A DNA stretch of 64,000 nt from Antrihabitans stalactiti (GTDB taxonomy: Bacteria > Actinomycetota > Actinomycetes > Mycobacteriales > Mycobacteriaceae): assembly GCF_012932915.1 (NCBI RefSeq), contig NZ_VCQU01000019.1:1-64000 (forward strand), in the 5' to 3' direction. The notes under the pieces were generated by a model. That model saw only the letters and a list, made by a program, of their open reading frames with translations. It was not told where the DNA came from and made no database searches. Positions 54,638 through 64,000 of this stretch are shown here, piece after piece. The translations under genes were made by a program, and so were the position numbers. Every line of letters begins with the position of its first letter. Position 1 is the stretch's first letter.

Positions 54638-55603
54638 ATGCTGACCCGATCGGGCTTTGTACTCCCGGCCAGGACGACGAAACCGTCGGACTGGGCCGAG
54701 ATGCTGCGCGAGCATTTCGTAGCGTTGGATGTCGCCGATTTCGACGGCGAGCATTTCACCGGCGCGGTGCAGTCGTCCGACGTGGCGCACCTGAAGGTGG
54801 CGACAGTGCAGTCGACCGAGCAACGTATCGGTCGCAGCCGGGGCCTCATCCGATCCGACGACAGCGACTATCTGCAGATCGGAATGATCCGTCGCGGACG
54901 CGCGCGGGTCACCCAGGACGGTCGCGAATGCTTGCTCACCCCTGGGGATTTCGTGCTGTACGACACCACACGACCGTTCGACTGGCGGTTCGAGGGACAT
55001 CCCGACGACGACTCCTGGAACCTCGAGGTCTTCACCTGGAAGAGAAACGCCCTCGCGTTCAGCGAGCCGGAGATCCGAAACCTCACGGCCATCGCGTTCG
55101 ACGGCCGGGCCGGCGTCAGCGGTCTTCTGGGGCGCTTCCTGCACGACGTCGTGACGATCAGGAACTCTCCGGACGCCGCTGGAGTAGGTGATTGTGCGAT
55201 CGTCGACGAGGTCGGCGATCTCGTGCACGCGATCATGCGCAGCCTTGTCGTACCGACCCGATCCGTGGGCGCCGATCTGTACGCTGCCGCGATCTCGGCG
55301 ATCGACGAACGGCTCGCTGATCCGCAGCTTTCTCCGACCGATATCGCTGTAGCCCTGCGGATTTCGACTAGGCAGCTGCATCGGATGTTCGCCGACCAGA
55401 CCGCGACCGTGTCGCGCACGATACGAATGCGGCGCCTGGAACGCTGCCGCCGCGAGATGGTCGCACCCGCAGCCGCAAGTCGAACGCTGCAACAGATATC
55501 GAGTCACTACGGTTTCACAGATCTCACCATCTTCAGCCGCGCGTTCAAACAGCAGTACGGGATGAGTCCGCGCGAGTACAGGGCGATGGCAACCGGCTCG
55601 TAG
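54638..55603 (+). CDS. AraC-family activator of the aldoxime-nitrile cluster
   Basis: 321 aa from ATG at 54638 with GAGGTGG before it. N-terminal AraC-binding-like domain (YLQIGMIRRGRARVTQDGREC, GDFVLYDTTRPFDWRFEG), C-terminal helix-turn-helix pair (IAVALRISTRQLHRMFADQ; ISSHYGFTDLTIFSRAFKQQYGMSPREYR). Same strand, 168 bp before oxd. Same role as the AraC regulator upstream of Rhodococcus oxd genes; the inducer is probably an aldoxime, nitrile or amide. Confidence 0.9.
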   Translation: MLTRSGFVLPARTTKPSDWAEMLREHFVALDVADFDGEHFTGAVQSSDVAHLKVATVQSTEQRIGRSRGLIRSDDSDYLQIGMIRRGRARVTQDGRECLLTPGDFVLYDTTRPFDWRFEGHPDDDSWNLEVFTWKRNALAFSEPEIRNLTAIAFDGRAGVSGLLGRFLHDVVTIRNSPDAAGVGDCAIVDEVGDLVHAIMRSLVVPTRSVGADLYAAAISAIDERLADPQLSPTDIAVALRISTRQLHRMFADQTATVSRTIRMRRLERCRREMVAPAAASRTLQQISSHYGFTDLTIFSRAFKQQYGMSPREYRAMATGS

Positions 55604-55697
55604 CCGCCCTGCCCTGGACGAAAGTTGTCGCCGAGGGCCAACAAGTAGGCGCTGTGCGCCAAGTCGGTGACCGCTAGCGCCGATAGCTTTGGGTCAG

Positions 55698-55715
55698 TCG
55701 GAAGTTGACTTCCGA
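55698..55715 (+). promoter_or_regulatory. Palindrome upstream of oxd
   Basis: TCGGAAGTTGACTTCCGA: 8-bp arms around TG, 57-74 bp before the oxd ATG. Possible activator site. TTGACT within it could also be a -35 box. Confidence 0.4.
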
Positions 55716-55771
55716 TCCACGAATCCCGAACAGCCCGAACGTTGTTCAGCCCAGAACTCGGAGCGCTTCCC

Positions 55772-56833
55772 ATGGAATCCGCAATCGATACACATCTCGT
55801 CTGCCCGCGCGCGTTGTCGCGGCGTGTCCCCGACAATTACGAGCCCCCGTTCCCAATGTGGGTGGGCCGAGCCGATGAACAGGTCACGCAGGTGACGATG
55901 GCCTACCTCGGCGTCCAGTACCGCGGCGACGCGCAGCGACCCGCCGCCTTGCAGGCGATGCGTCATCTCGTCGACAGTTTCGGCCTCGCCGACGGTCCCG
56001 TGCACCACGATCTGACCCACCACACCGACAAGCAGGGTTACGACAACCTGATGATCGTCGGCTACTGGCGAGACCCCGCTGCGCATTGTCGCTGGTTGCG
56101 GTCACCGGCCGTCGCGAATTGGTGGTCCTCGCAAGACCGACTCTCTGAGGGACTCGGGTTCTTCCGCGAGATCGTCTCCCCCCGCGTCGAGCAGTTCGAA
56201 ACCCTCTATGCATTCCAGGACACGCTTCCCGGAGTCGGCGCCGTGATGGACGGCGTCAGCGGCGACATCAACGAACACGGCTACTGGGGGTCGATGCGCG
56301 AACGGTTCCCGATCGCCCAAACAGACTGGATGCAACCCGTCGGCGACTTACGTATCGTCGCCGGAAATCCAGTCGACGGCGGACGTGTCGTGGTTGCGGG
56401 CCACGACAACATCGCGTTGATCCGGTCCGGACAGGACTGGATCGACACCGATGCAGCCGAACGCGCTCTATACCTCGACGAACTGCTGCCAACCCTGCAC
56501 GCGGGCATGGATTTTCTGCGTGACAACGGCGAATCTGTGGGTTGCTACAGCAACCGATTCGTTCGCTCCATCGATCTGGACGGCAACTTCCTCGACGAGA
56601 GCTACAACATCGGCCACTGGCGCTCACTCGACAAACTCGAGCGTTGGGCCGAATCCCATCCAACGCACTTGCGAATCTTCACCAAATTCTTCCAAGTGGT
56701 CACGGGTCTGACGAAACTTCGTCTCTACCATGAGGTTTCGGTATCCGATGCGCGGAGCCAGGTGTTCGAATACATCAACTGTCACCCACAGACAGGCATG
56801 CTGCGTGACGCACACCAGGAGTGCCTCCGATGA
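55772..56833 (+). CDS. oxd: Aldoxime dehydratase (haem enzyme)
   Basis: 353 aa, identical in length to Rhodococcus OxdRE. Dehydrates aldoximes to nitriles in the cytoplasm. By count the key residues fall exactly on the known numbers: H299 (haem ligand, in SHPTHLRIF), R178 (in MRERFP), S219 (in ALIRSGQ) and H320 (in LRLYHEVS). GGAGCG precedes the ATG. Stop overlaps the amidase ATG (ATGA). Feeds the nitrile hydratase encoded downstream. Confidence 0.96.
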   Translation: MESAIDTHLVCPRALSRRVPDNYEPPFPMWVGRADEQVTQVTMAYLGVQYRGDAQRPAALQAMRHLVDSFGLADGPVHHDLTHHTDKQGYDNLMIVGYWRDPAAHCRWLRSPAVANWWSSQDRLSEGLGFFREIVSPRVEQFETLYAFQDTLPGVGAVMDGVSGDINEHGYWGSMRERFPIAQTDWMQPVGDLRIVAGNPVDGGRVVVAGHDNIALIRSGQDWIDTDAAERALYLDELLPTLHAGMDFLRDNGESVGCYSNRFVRSIDLDGNFLDESYNIGHWRSLDKLERWAESHPTHLRIFTKFFQVVTGLTKLRLYHEVSVSDARSQVFEYINCHPQTGMLRDAHQECLR

Positions 56834-58383
56834 CAGTCGAGCGACCCAATGCCGACCTGATCGATTCTGCAGCAGAACATTTCGGCTTCACACTCGATGC
56901 CGACTCGCGCGCGGAATTCGTCGGACTCGTCGACGGTGCACTGGGGTCCTACGACGTGGTCGATGCGTTGTACGCAGAAGCTGCGCCGTCGACTCCGGTT
57001 CGCGGCCACGAGTTTCCACCAGTCGATCGAAATCCGTTGGGCGCCTGGTATGTCACGACTTCGATCGCTGCCGAGTCACCGAGCGGACCACTCGCCGGCC
57101 TCCGCGTTGCAATCAAGGACAACGTCGCGGTGGCAGGTGTGCCGATGATGAACGGCTCACTGGCTTTGGAGGGCTTCCTTCCTTCACGAGATGCGACCGT
57201 GGTAACACGGCTCATCGGTGCCGGCGCCACGGTGTCGGGCAAAGCGGTATGCGAGGACTTGTGTTTCTCGGGTTCGAGCTTCACACCGGCGACTGGTCCG
57301 GTACGCAACCCGTGGAACCCGGCCAGGGAAGCCGGGGGCTCGTCGGGTGGTAGCGCAGCGCTGGTTGCCAACGGCGATGTGGATCTCGCGATCGGCGGCG
57401 ACCAGGGCGGCTCCATCCGTATCCCCGCCTCGTTCTGCGGCGTGGTCGGCCACAAGCCGACCTTCGGCCTGGTGCCGTACACCGGCGCCTTCCCGATCGA
57501 GCGAACCATCGACCACCTCGGCCCGATCGCACGGACCGTCGCCGACGCGGCACGAATGCTATCGGTGATCGCGGGGCGTGACGGCAACGATCCGCGCCAA
57601 CCGGAGGGCCTCGAGGTTGGCGACTATGTGTCCAGCCTCGCCGCCGGAGTCGAGGGACTCCGTATCGGTGTCGTCGCAGAGGGATTCGGCCACGAGGTCT
57701 CCCAGGCAGAAGTCGAAGAGGTAGTTCGTGCGGCTGTGGCGCGGTTCGGCGAGGCCGGCGCAGTGGTCGAATCCGTCAGCATTCCATGGCACCGGAACGC
57801 ATTTCACGTCTGGAATGTGATTGCCACCGACGGTGGTGCGTATCAGATGCTCGACGGAAACGGCTACGGACTGAACGCCGAGGGACTCTACGATCCCGAG
57901 CAGATGGCCTACTTCGCGAAACAACGCGTTACGCACGCTGATGAACTTTCCGAGACCGTGAAACTCGTTGCTCTGTGCGGCCACCACGGAGTGAAGACGT
58001 TGGGCGGCGCAAGCTACGGCAAAGCCCGCAACCTGGTGCCGACGGCACGCGCGGCGTACGACGCGGCGCTGGCACGGTACGACGTGCTCGTGATGCCGAC
58101 GCTGCCCTACGTCGCCTCGGAGCTACCCGCGCCCGATGTCGACCGCGCGACCTATGTGACCAAAGCACTCGGAATGATTGCCAACACAGCACCTTTCGAC
58201 GTAACCGGGCATCCCGCATTGTCGGTGCCTGCCGGACTCGTCGACGGGCTTCCCGCCGGAATGATGATCGTCGGCAAACGCTTCGACGACGCCACAGTGT
58301 TGCGGGTAGGGCACACATTCGAACAAATTCGCGGTGAGTTCCCCTCGCCGACATCGGCTTCACGTCGGCTCGCGCGCGTCTGA
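56830..58383 (+). CDS. Amidase-signature amidase
   Basis: 517 aa. The Ser-cisSer-Lys triad is at K96 (AIKDN), S171 (GGSSGGSA) and S195 (GDQGGSIRIP), the numbers known for the Rhodococcus N-771-type nitrile-pathway amidase. Hydrolyses the amide made by nitrile hydratase to carboxylic acid and ammonia. Coupled to oxd by a 4-bp overlap; followed by nthA after 36 bp. Confidence 0.94.
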   Translation: MTVERPNADLIDSAAEHFGFTLDADSRAEFVGLVDGALGSYDVVDALYAEAAPSTPVRGHEFPPVDRNPLGAWYVTTSIAAESPSGPLAGLRVAIKDNVAVAGVPMMNGSLALEGFLPSRDATVVTRLIGAGATVSGKAVCEDLCFSGSSFTPATGPVRNPWNPAREAGGSSGGSAALVANGDVDLAIGGDQGGSIRIPASFCGVVGHKPTFGLVPYTGAFPIERTIDHLGPIARTVADAARMLSVIAGRDGNDPRQPEGLEVGDYVSSLAAGVEGLRIGVVAEGFGHEVSQAEVEEVVRAAVARFGEAGAVVESVSIPWHRNAFHVWNVIATDGGAYQMLDGNGYGLNAEGLYDPEQMAYFAKQRVTHADELSETVKLVALCGHHGVKTLGGASYGKARNLVPTARAAYDAALARYDVLVMPTLPYVASELPAPDVDRATYVTKALGMIANTAPFDVTGHPALSVPAGLVDGLPAGMMIVGKRFDDATVLRVGHTFEQIRGEFPSPTSASRRLARV

Positions 58384-58419
58384 AGCGCCCCTTTTCAGCC
58401 CCAACAGAAAGGTCAGCCC

Positions 58420-59049
58420 ATGTCCGTCATGATCGAACATGATCAGCACATCACCAACGCCCCAGGCGTTCCCGAGCAAGCCCCCGCTCGCGACCGCGCG
58501 TGGGCCTTACACGAGGCGCTCAACAGCAAGGGCCATGTACCCGACGGGTACGCCGAAAACTGGAAGAAGACATTCGAAGAGGACTTCACCCCTCGCAAGG
58601 GCGCGGAACTCGTCGCTCGGGCCTGGACCGACCCAGAGTTCCGTGAGCTGCTGCTCACCGACGGAACCGCGGCAGTCGGCCAGTACGGCTACCTCGGCCC
58701 CCAGGGCGAGTACATCACTGCCCTCGAAGACACACCGACCCTGAAGAACGTCATCGTGTGCTCGCTGTGCTCCTGCACGGCCTGGCCCATCCTCGGCCTG
58801 CCGCCGACTTGGTACAAGAGCTTCGAGTACCGGGCACGCGTCGTCCGGGAGCCCCGCAAGGTGCTCGAGGAAATGGGCACCACACTCCCTGAAGACGTGA
58901 CGGTCAAGGTCGTCGACACCACAGCCGAAACCCGCTTCATGGTGTTGCCTGTGCGACCCGCAGGCACCGAAGGGTGGACCGCACAGCAGCTTCAACAGAT
59001 CGTCACCAAGGACGTCTTGATCGGCGTCGCAGTACCTCAGGTCCCCTGA
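58420..59049 (+). CDS. nthA: Nitrile hydratase alpha subunit, iron type
   Basis: 209 aa. Metal-binding claw VCSLCSCT with C114, C117, S118, C119; Ser-Leu after the first Cys marks the iron type (cobalt enzymes have CTLC). The Cys are oxidised to sulfinic and sulfenic acid in the active enzyme. The N-terminal 25 residues differ from the well-known Rhodococcus sequences while the rest is close. ATG after GAAAGG. Confidence 0.96.
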   Translation: MSVMIEHDQHITNAPGVPEQAPARDRAWALHEALNSKGHVPDGYAENWKKTFEEDFTPRKGAELVARAWTDPEFRELLLTDGTAAVGQYGYLGPQGEYITALEDTPTLKNVIVCSLCSCTAWPILGLPPTWYKSFEYRARVVREPRKVLEEMGTTLPEDVTVKVVDTTAETRFMVLPVRPAGTEGWTAQQLQQIVTKDVLIGVAVPQVP

Positions 59050-59078
59050 ACCACAACGCATTCGAAAGGAAACACACC

Positions 59079-59735
59079 ATGGATGGAGTACACGACCTCG
59101 GCGGAAAGCAGGGGTTCGCCACAGTCGACCACAAGATCAACGAGTACGAGCATGGTCAGACCTACTCGGACCCATTTCACTCCGACTGGGAACACCTGCC
59201 GTACAGCCTGTTCTTTCTCGGCGTCGCCGAAATGGGCAAGTTCAGCGTCGACGAAGTCCGCCACGTCGTCGAACGCATTGCGCCCGTGCACTATTTGGTG
59301 ACGCCGTATTACGAGCGCTACGCAATCGGTGTGGCCACGTTGATGGTCGAGACCGGGGTTCTGACCCAAGCCGAACTCGAAGCCTTTGCCGGCGGCCCGT
59401 TCCCGCTCGCACTCCCGGTCACGTCACCAGGTCGGCCCGCGCGCTCGGACAATCACGTCTACAACGTTGGTGACACCGTCCGCGTGCGCGACGAATACTT
59501 CGCCGGTCACATCCGCATGCCGGCGTACTGCCGGGGCCGCACCGGTGTGATACGCCACCGCACCGGCGAAAAGTGGCCGCTCCCAGACGCAATCGGCCAC
59601 GGCCGGACCGACGGTGGCGCCGAACCGACCTACCACGTCGAGTTCACCGGCAAGGAACTGTTCGGCTCGGACACCGACGCCGACGCCGTCATGGTCGACC
59701 TGTTCGAGGGCTACCTCGAACCTGCCGGCGCCTGA
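59079..59735 (+). CDS. nthB: Nitrile hydratase beta subunit
   Basis: 218 aa from ATG at 59079, preceded by GAAAGGA. Starts MDGVHDLGGKQGF as in all beta subunits; RHRTGEKWPLPDAIGHGR and YHVEFTGKELFG near the end form the subunit face; two Arg needed to bind the modified Cys are expected at about 52 and 150. 29 bp after nthA. Confidence 0.95.
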   Translation: MDGVHDLGGKQGFATVDHKINEYEHGQTYSDPFHSDWEHLPYSLFFLGVAEMGKFSVDEVRHVVERIAPVHYLVTPYYERYAIGVATLMVETGVLTQAELEAFAGGPFPLALPVTSPGRPARSDNHVYNVGDTVRVRDEYFAGHIRMPAYCRGRTGVIRHRTGEKWPLPDAIGHGRTDGGAEPTYHVEFTGKELFGSDTDADAVMVDLFEGYLEPAGA

Positions 59736-59753
59736 ACCTTTTTCACCAGATCT

Positions 59754-59798
59754 CCGGTAGCGGGTATGCCTGACTTCGTTGTCCATACCCGCTACCGG
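59754..59798 (+). terminator. 15-bp stem-loop between nthB and the activator gene
   Basis: CCGGTAGCGGGTATG (59754-59768), 15-nt loop, CATACCCGCTACCGG (59784-59798), 18 bp after the nthB stop and 32 bp before the activator ATG. No strong U-run follows, so it may only reduce readthrough or protect the upstream mRNA. Confidence 0.7.
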
Positions 59799-59830
59799 CT
59801 ACCACTCCCCCGCCAGAGAGGCTCACCGCC

Positions 59831-61015
59831 ATGGCTGACACCCGCCTGCCTGTCACAGTGCTGTCCGGCTTCCTCGGTGCTGGCAAGACCACTCTCCTCA
59901 ACCAGATCTTGCGTAACCGAGAGGGCCGACGTGTCGCGGTCATCGTCAACGACATGAGTGAGATCAACATCGACAGCGCTGAAGTCGAGCGAGAGATAAC
60001 GCTCAGCCGCTCCCAGGAAAAGCTCGTCGAGATGACCAACGGCTGCATTTGCTGCACTCTGCGCGAAGACTTGCTCGCCGAGATCAGCGCGCTCGCAGCC
60101 GCGGGCCGATTCGACTACCTCCTCATCGAATCCTCCGGCATCTCCGAACCTCTTCCCGTGGCAGAGACTTTCACGTTCATCGACACCAACGGTCGCGCGC
60201 TGGCGGACATTGCGCGACTCGACACGATGGTGACCGTCGTCGACGGCTACAGCTTCTTGCGTGACTATCGCACCGGTGGAGAGGTCGATGCCGAAGCGCC
60301 CGAAGATCAGCGTGATATCTCTGATCTCTTGGTCGATCAGATCGAATTCGCCGATATCATCCTCGTCAGTAAGACCGACCTCATCTCTGAGAGCCAGGTC
60401 AACGAATTGACCGCCGTGTTGCGCTCGCTGAATGCTGCTGCCCAGATCGTGCCGATGACCCACGGCATCCTTCCGCTCGACACGATCATGAACACCGGGC
60501 TGTTCTCGCTCGAAAAGGCGGCGCGGTCGCCGGGGTGGCTGAAAGAACTCCAAGGCGAGCACACACCGGAAACCGAAGAATATGGAGTCAGCTCGGTCGT
60601 CTACCGGGAGCGCGCGCCATTCCATCCGCAACGCCTGCACGAATTCCTCAGTGGCGACTGGACCAACGGAAACCTGCTGCGGGCGAAGGGTTATTTCTGG
60701 AACGCTGCCCGCTTCACCGAAATCGGCAGCATTTCGCAGGCCGGCCACCTCATCCGGCACGGCTATGTCGGGCGTTGGTGGAAATTCCTGCCAGACGACA
60801 TGTGGCCCGGGGACGACTACCGCCGCAACGGCATCCTCGACAAATGGGAAGAACCCGTCGGCGACTGCCGTCAAGAGCTGGTCTTCATCGGCCAAGGAAT
60901 CGACGCCGAGACTTTGCGCCATGAGCTCGACGCGTGCCTGCTGACCACCGACGAAATCCGCCTCGGCACCGACACCTGGACCAGCTGGAACGATCCGCTA
61001 TCAGCCGCGACGTAA
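59831..61015 (+). CDS. Nitrile hydratase activator (CobW/COG0523 GTPase)
   Basis: 394 aa. P-loop [13 protein letters not shown] near residue 10, metal-binding CICC in [11 protein letters not shown] near 72-78, and SKTD (guanine binding) near 179; C-terminal CobW-type domain. It is the p47K-type protein needed to make iron nitrile hydratase active, acting as metallochaperone. Convergent with catR, 4 bp apart. Confidence 0.94.
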   Translation: MADTRLPVTVLSGFLGAGKTTLLNQILRNREGRRVAVIVNDMSEINIDSAEVEREITLSRSQEKLVEMTNGCICCTLREDLLAEISALAAAGRFDYLLIESSGISEPLPVAETFTFIDTNGRALADIARLDTMVTVVDGYSFLRDYRTGGEVDAEAPEDQRDISDLLVDQIEFADIILVSKTDLISESQVNELTAVLRSLNAAAQIVPMTHGILPLDTIMNTGLFSLEKAARSPGWLKELQGEHTPETEEYGVSSVVYRERAPFHPQRLHEFLSGDWTNGNLLRAKGYFWNAARFTEIGSISQAGHLIRHGYVGRWWKFLPDDMWPGDDYRRNGILDKWEEPVGDCRQELVFIGQGIDAETLRHELDACLLTTDEIRLGTDTWTSWNDPLSAAT

Positions 61016-61019
61016 GGCG

Positions 61020-61796
61020 CTACCCGTGACCCATGTCGGTACTCAGCAAGGCCGCGGCTTCGAGTACACACGGAACCGCGTGGGCACGAAACCCTTCCGG
61101 GGTGTTGCGTGCCGTCGATGTCGAGCAGGCGATGACACCGACGACGGCGCCGCTCGCGTCGCGGACCGGAGCTGCCACCGAGATCAGCCCCTGTTCCAGT
61201 TCTTCGGACGTGAGCGCGTAGCCCTGCTCGCGGACTTTCGCCAACTCGTCTTGTAGCTGCTCGACCGTGGTGATCGTGCCTGCAACGAGCTTGTCGAATG
61301 GCGCCTGAGCGAGCACCGGGCCCAGCTGCTCCGGCGTCCCCCACGCGAGCAGCGCCCGACCCATCGATGTGGCGTACGCAGGCACCCGCGTGCCGACCGA
61401 GACGTTGATGCTCATGATCCGCCGAACAGGCACGCGAGCGGCGTAGACGACGTCGGTCCCGTCGAGGACACCGAGTGACGCCGACTCCTGCGTCGACTCC
61501 GCGACCTTCAGCAACCGCGGCATCGCCGCCTCCAGCAGTGTGTGGGTGGCCGAGTAGTGCTGGCCGATGCTGAGCACGCGAGGAGTCAACGACCACCTGC
61601 CATTGGACCCGGCGACATAGCCGAGCCGTTGCAGCGTCAGCAGAATCCGGCGCACCGCAGGCCGCGAAAGCCCTGTCTGCGTTGCGACTTCGGCGAGCGA
61701 TGGGTTCGGGTGCTCGGCGTCGAAAGCCAGCAACACAGCAAATCCGCGCTCGATGCTCTGCACGTAGTCGCGGTCGTTGTCGATCTGCTCGCTCAT
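61020..61796 (-). CDS. catR: IclR-family regulator of the catechol operon
   Basis: 258 aa from ATG at 61796 (MSEQIDNDRDYVQS). Winged helix SLAEVATQTGLSRPAVRRIL, effector domain INVSVGTRVPAYATSMGR and SEELEQGLISVAAP. A paralogue of the pcaR product (shared GTRxPAxATSMGR). Divergent from catA by 124 bp with two operators between. Confidence 0.92.
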   Translation of the reverse strand: MSEQIDNDRDYVQSIERGFAVLLAFDAEHPNPSLAEVATQTGLSRPAVRRILLTLQRLGYVAGSNGRWSLTPRVLSIGQHYSATHTLLEAAMPRLLKVAESTQESASLGVLDGTDVVYAARVPVRRIMSINVSVGTRVPAYATSMGRALLAWGTPEQLGPVLAQAPFDKLVAGTITTVEQLQDELAKVREQGYALTSEELEQGLISVAAPVRDASGAVVGVIACSTSTARNTPEGFRAHAVPCVLEAAALLSTDMGHG

Positions 61797-61849
61797 TTCT
61801 AGCCGCCTCGATGGTTGACAACAGGTTGTGAGAGCGCGCACAGTTGTGT

Positions 61850-61884
61850 GTACGCAGTGCGTATTGATTGTACGCAGAGCGTAC
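61850..61884. promoter_or_regulatory. Tandem catR/catA operators
   Basis: GTACGCAGTGCGTAT (61850-61864) and GTACGCAGAGCGTAC (61870-61884), two 15-bp palindromes with start-to-start spacing of 20 bp, that is on the same face of the helix. They end 36 bp before the catA ATG. Likely CatR sites. Confidence 0.7.
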
Positions 61885-61890
61885 ACCTAA

Positions 61891-63883
<1,993 letters not shown>

Positions 63884-63884
<1 letters not shown>

Positions 63885-64000
63885 TGGCCATGTTTCACGT
63901 CCGCATGGACGTCTCGATCCCCCTCGACCTCGATCCGGCGGTCCGCGTCGACACGCTCGCTCGGGAGAAGGCCTACTCGCAGGACCTGCAACGGCAGGGC
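63884..64000 (+). CDS. catC: Muconolactone isomerase, N-terminal part
   Basis: First 39 codons, cut by the window end: AMFHVRMDVSIPLDLDP matches the MLFHVRMDV pattern of CatC. A second ATG at 63890 may be the true start. Makes 3-oxoadipate enol-lactone, substrate of PcaD. Confidence 0.88.

Overview
The window is high-GC DNA from an actinobacterium of the Rhodococcus/Nocardia type. The evidence is the PknK-like kinase, the ChoD-like cholesterol oxidase, a WS/DGAT acyltransferase, iron-type nitrile hydratase genes next to an aldoxime dehydratase, IclR-controlled cat and pca genes, GTG/TTG starts and many ATGA stop-start overlaps. Species cannot be named from the sequence alone.

Positions 1-5590 look like one end of an integrated element. 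They hold two HEPN-like proteins behind near-identical 37-bp leaders, a Tn3-type serine resolvase with a candidate res site, five or so unrecognised small genes, A+T-rich repeats, and finally a bare 3' half of a tRNA gene (5551-5587), which is the usual scar of tRNA-targeted integration. No integrase is in the window.

Positions 5621-25900 are mostly housekeeping or accessory genes: a PucR-type regulator divergent from choD, a family VIII-like serine hydrolase, WS/DGAT, a three-gene lipoprotein operon (TAP-type hydrolase, Tat beta-lactamase-like protein, TAP-type hydrolase) whose last member is a decayed copy of the middle one, RidA, DUF1697, Dps, an SRPBCC protein, a glutaminase-STAS-cNMP fusion, a DUF4333 lipoprotein, a GH25-like secreted protein, an SDR, and a GGDEF-EAL protein.

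Positions 25971-42620 form an aromatic-degradation block. On the minus strand run a FAD hydroxylase, an alpha/beta (C-C type) hydrolase, hydroxyquinol 1,2-dioxygenase, maleylacetate reductase, a Ser/Thr kinase-ATPase-LuxR regulator, a Baeyer-Villiger monooxygenase and an esterase. Upstream of them are an AraC regulator, a tandem hotdog thioesterase and 3-oxoadipate CoA-transferase (pcaIJ). Divergent from pcaIJ are pcaD, pcaR and pcaF. Together these could take a hydroxylated aryl ketone or acylphenol through hydroxyquinol and 3-oxoadipate to succinyl-CoA and acetyl-CoA; the entry substrate is inference.

Positions 42744-48275 hold quinate/shikimate catabolism (qsuB-type dehydroshikimate dehydratase, shikimate/quinate dehydrogenase, type II dehydroquinase, a divergent TetR regulator, MHS transporter). 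This unit is bounded at both convergent ends by nearly identical 114-bp palindromic repeats. Positions 48409-51662 carry a two-component phenol/4-hydroxyphenylacetate hydroxylase with its AraC regulator. Positions 51663-54451 carry a VOC protein, a small membrane protein and an ECF42-type sigma factor with its DGPF/YciI partner; two of these promoters share a 32-bp element.

Positions 54638-61015 are a complete aldoxime-nitrile pathway: AraC regulator, aldoxime dehydratase, amidase, Fe-type nitrile hydratase alpha and beta, and the CobW-family activator. The window ends in catR and catABC (catC cut by the edge), so phenol and aromatic acids converge on the 3-oxoadipate pathway encoded in the same window.
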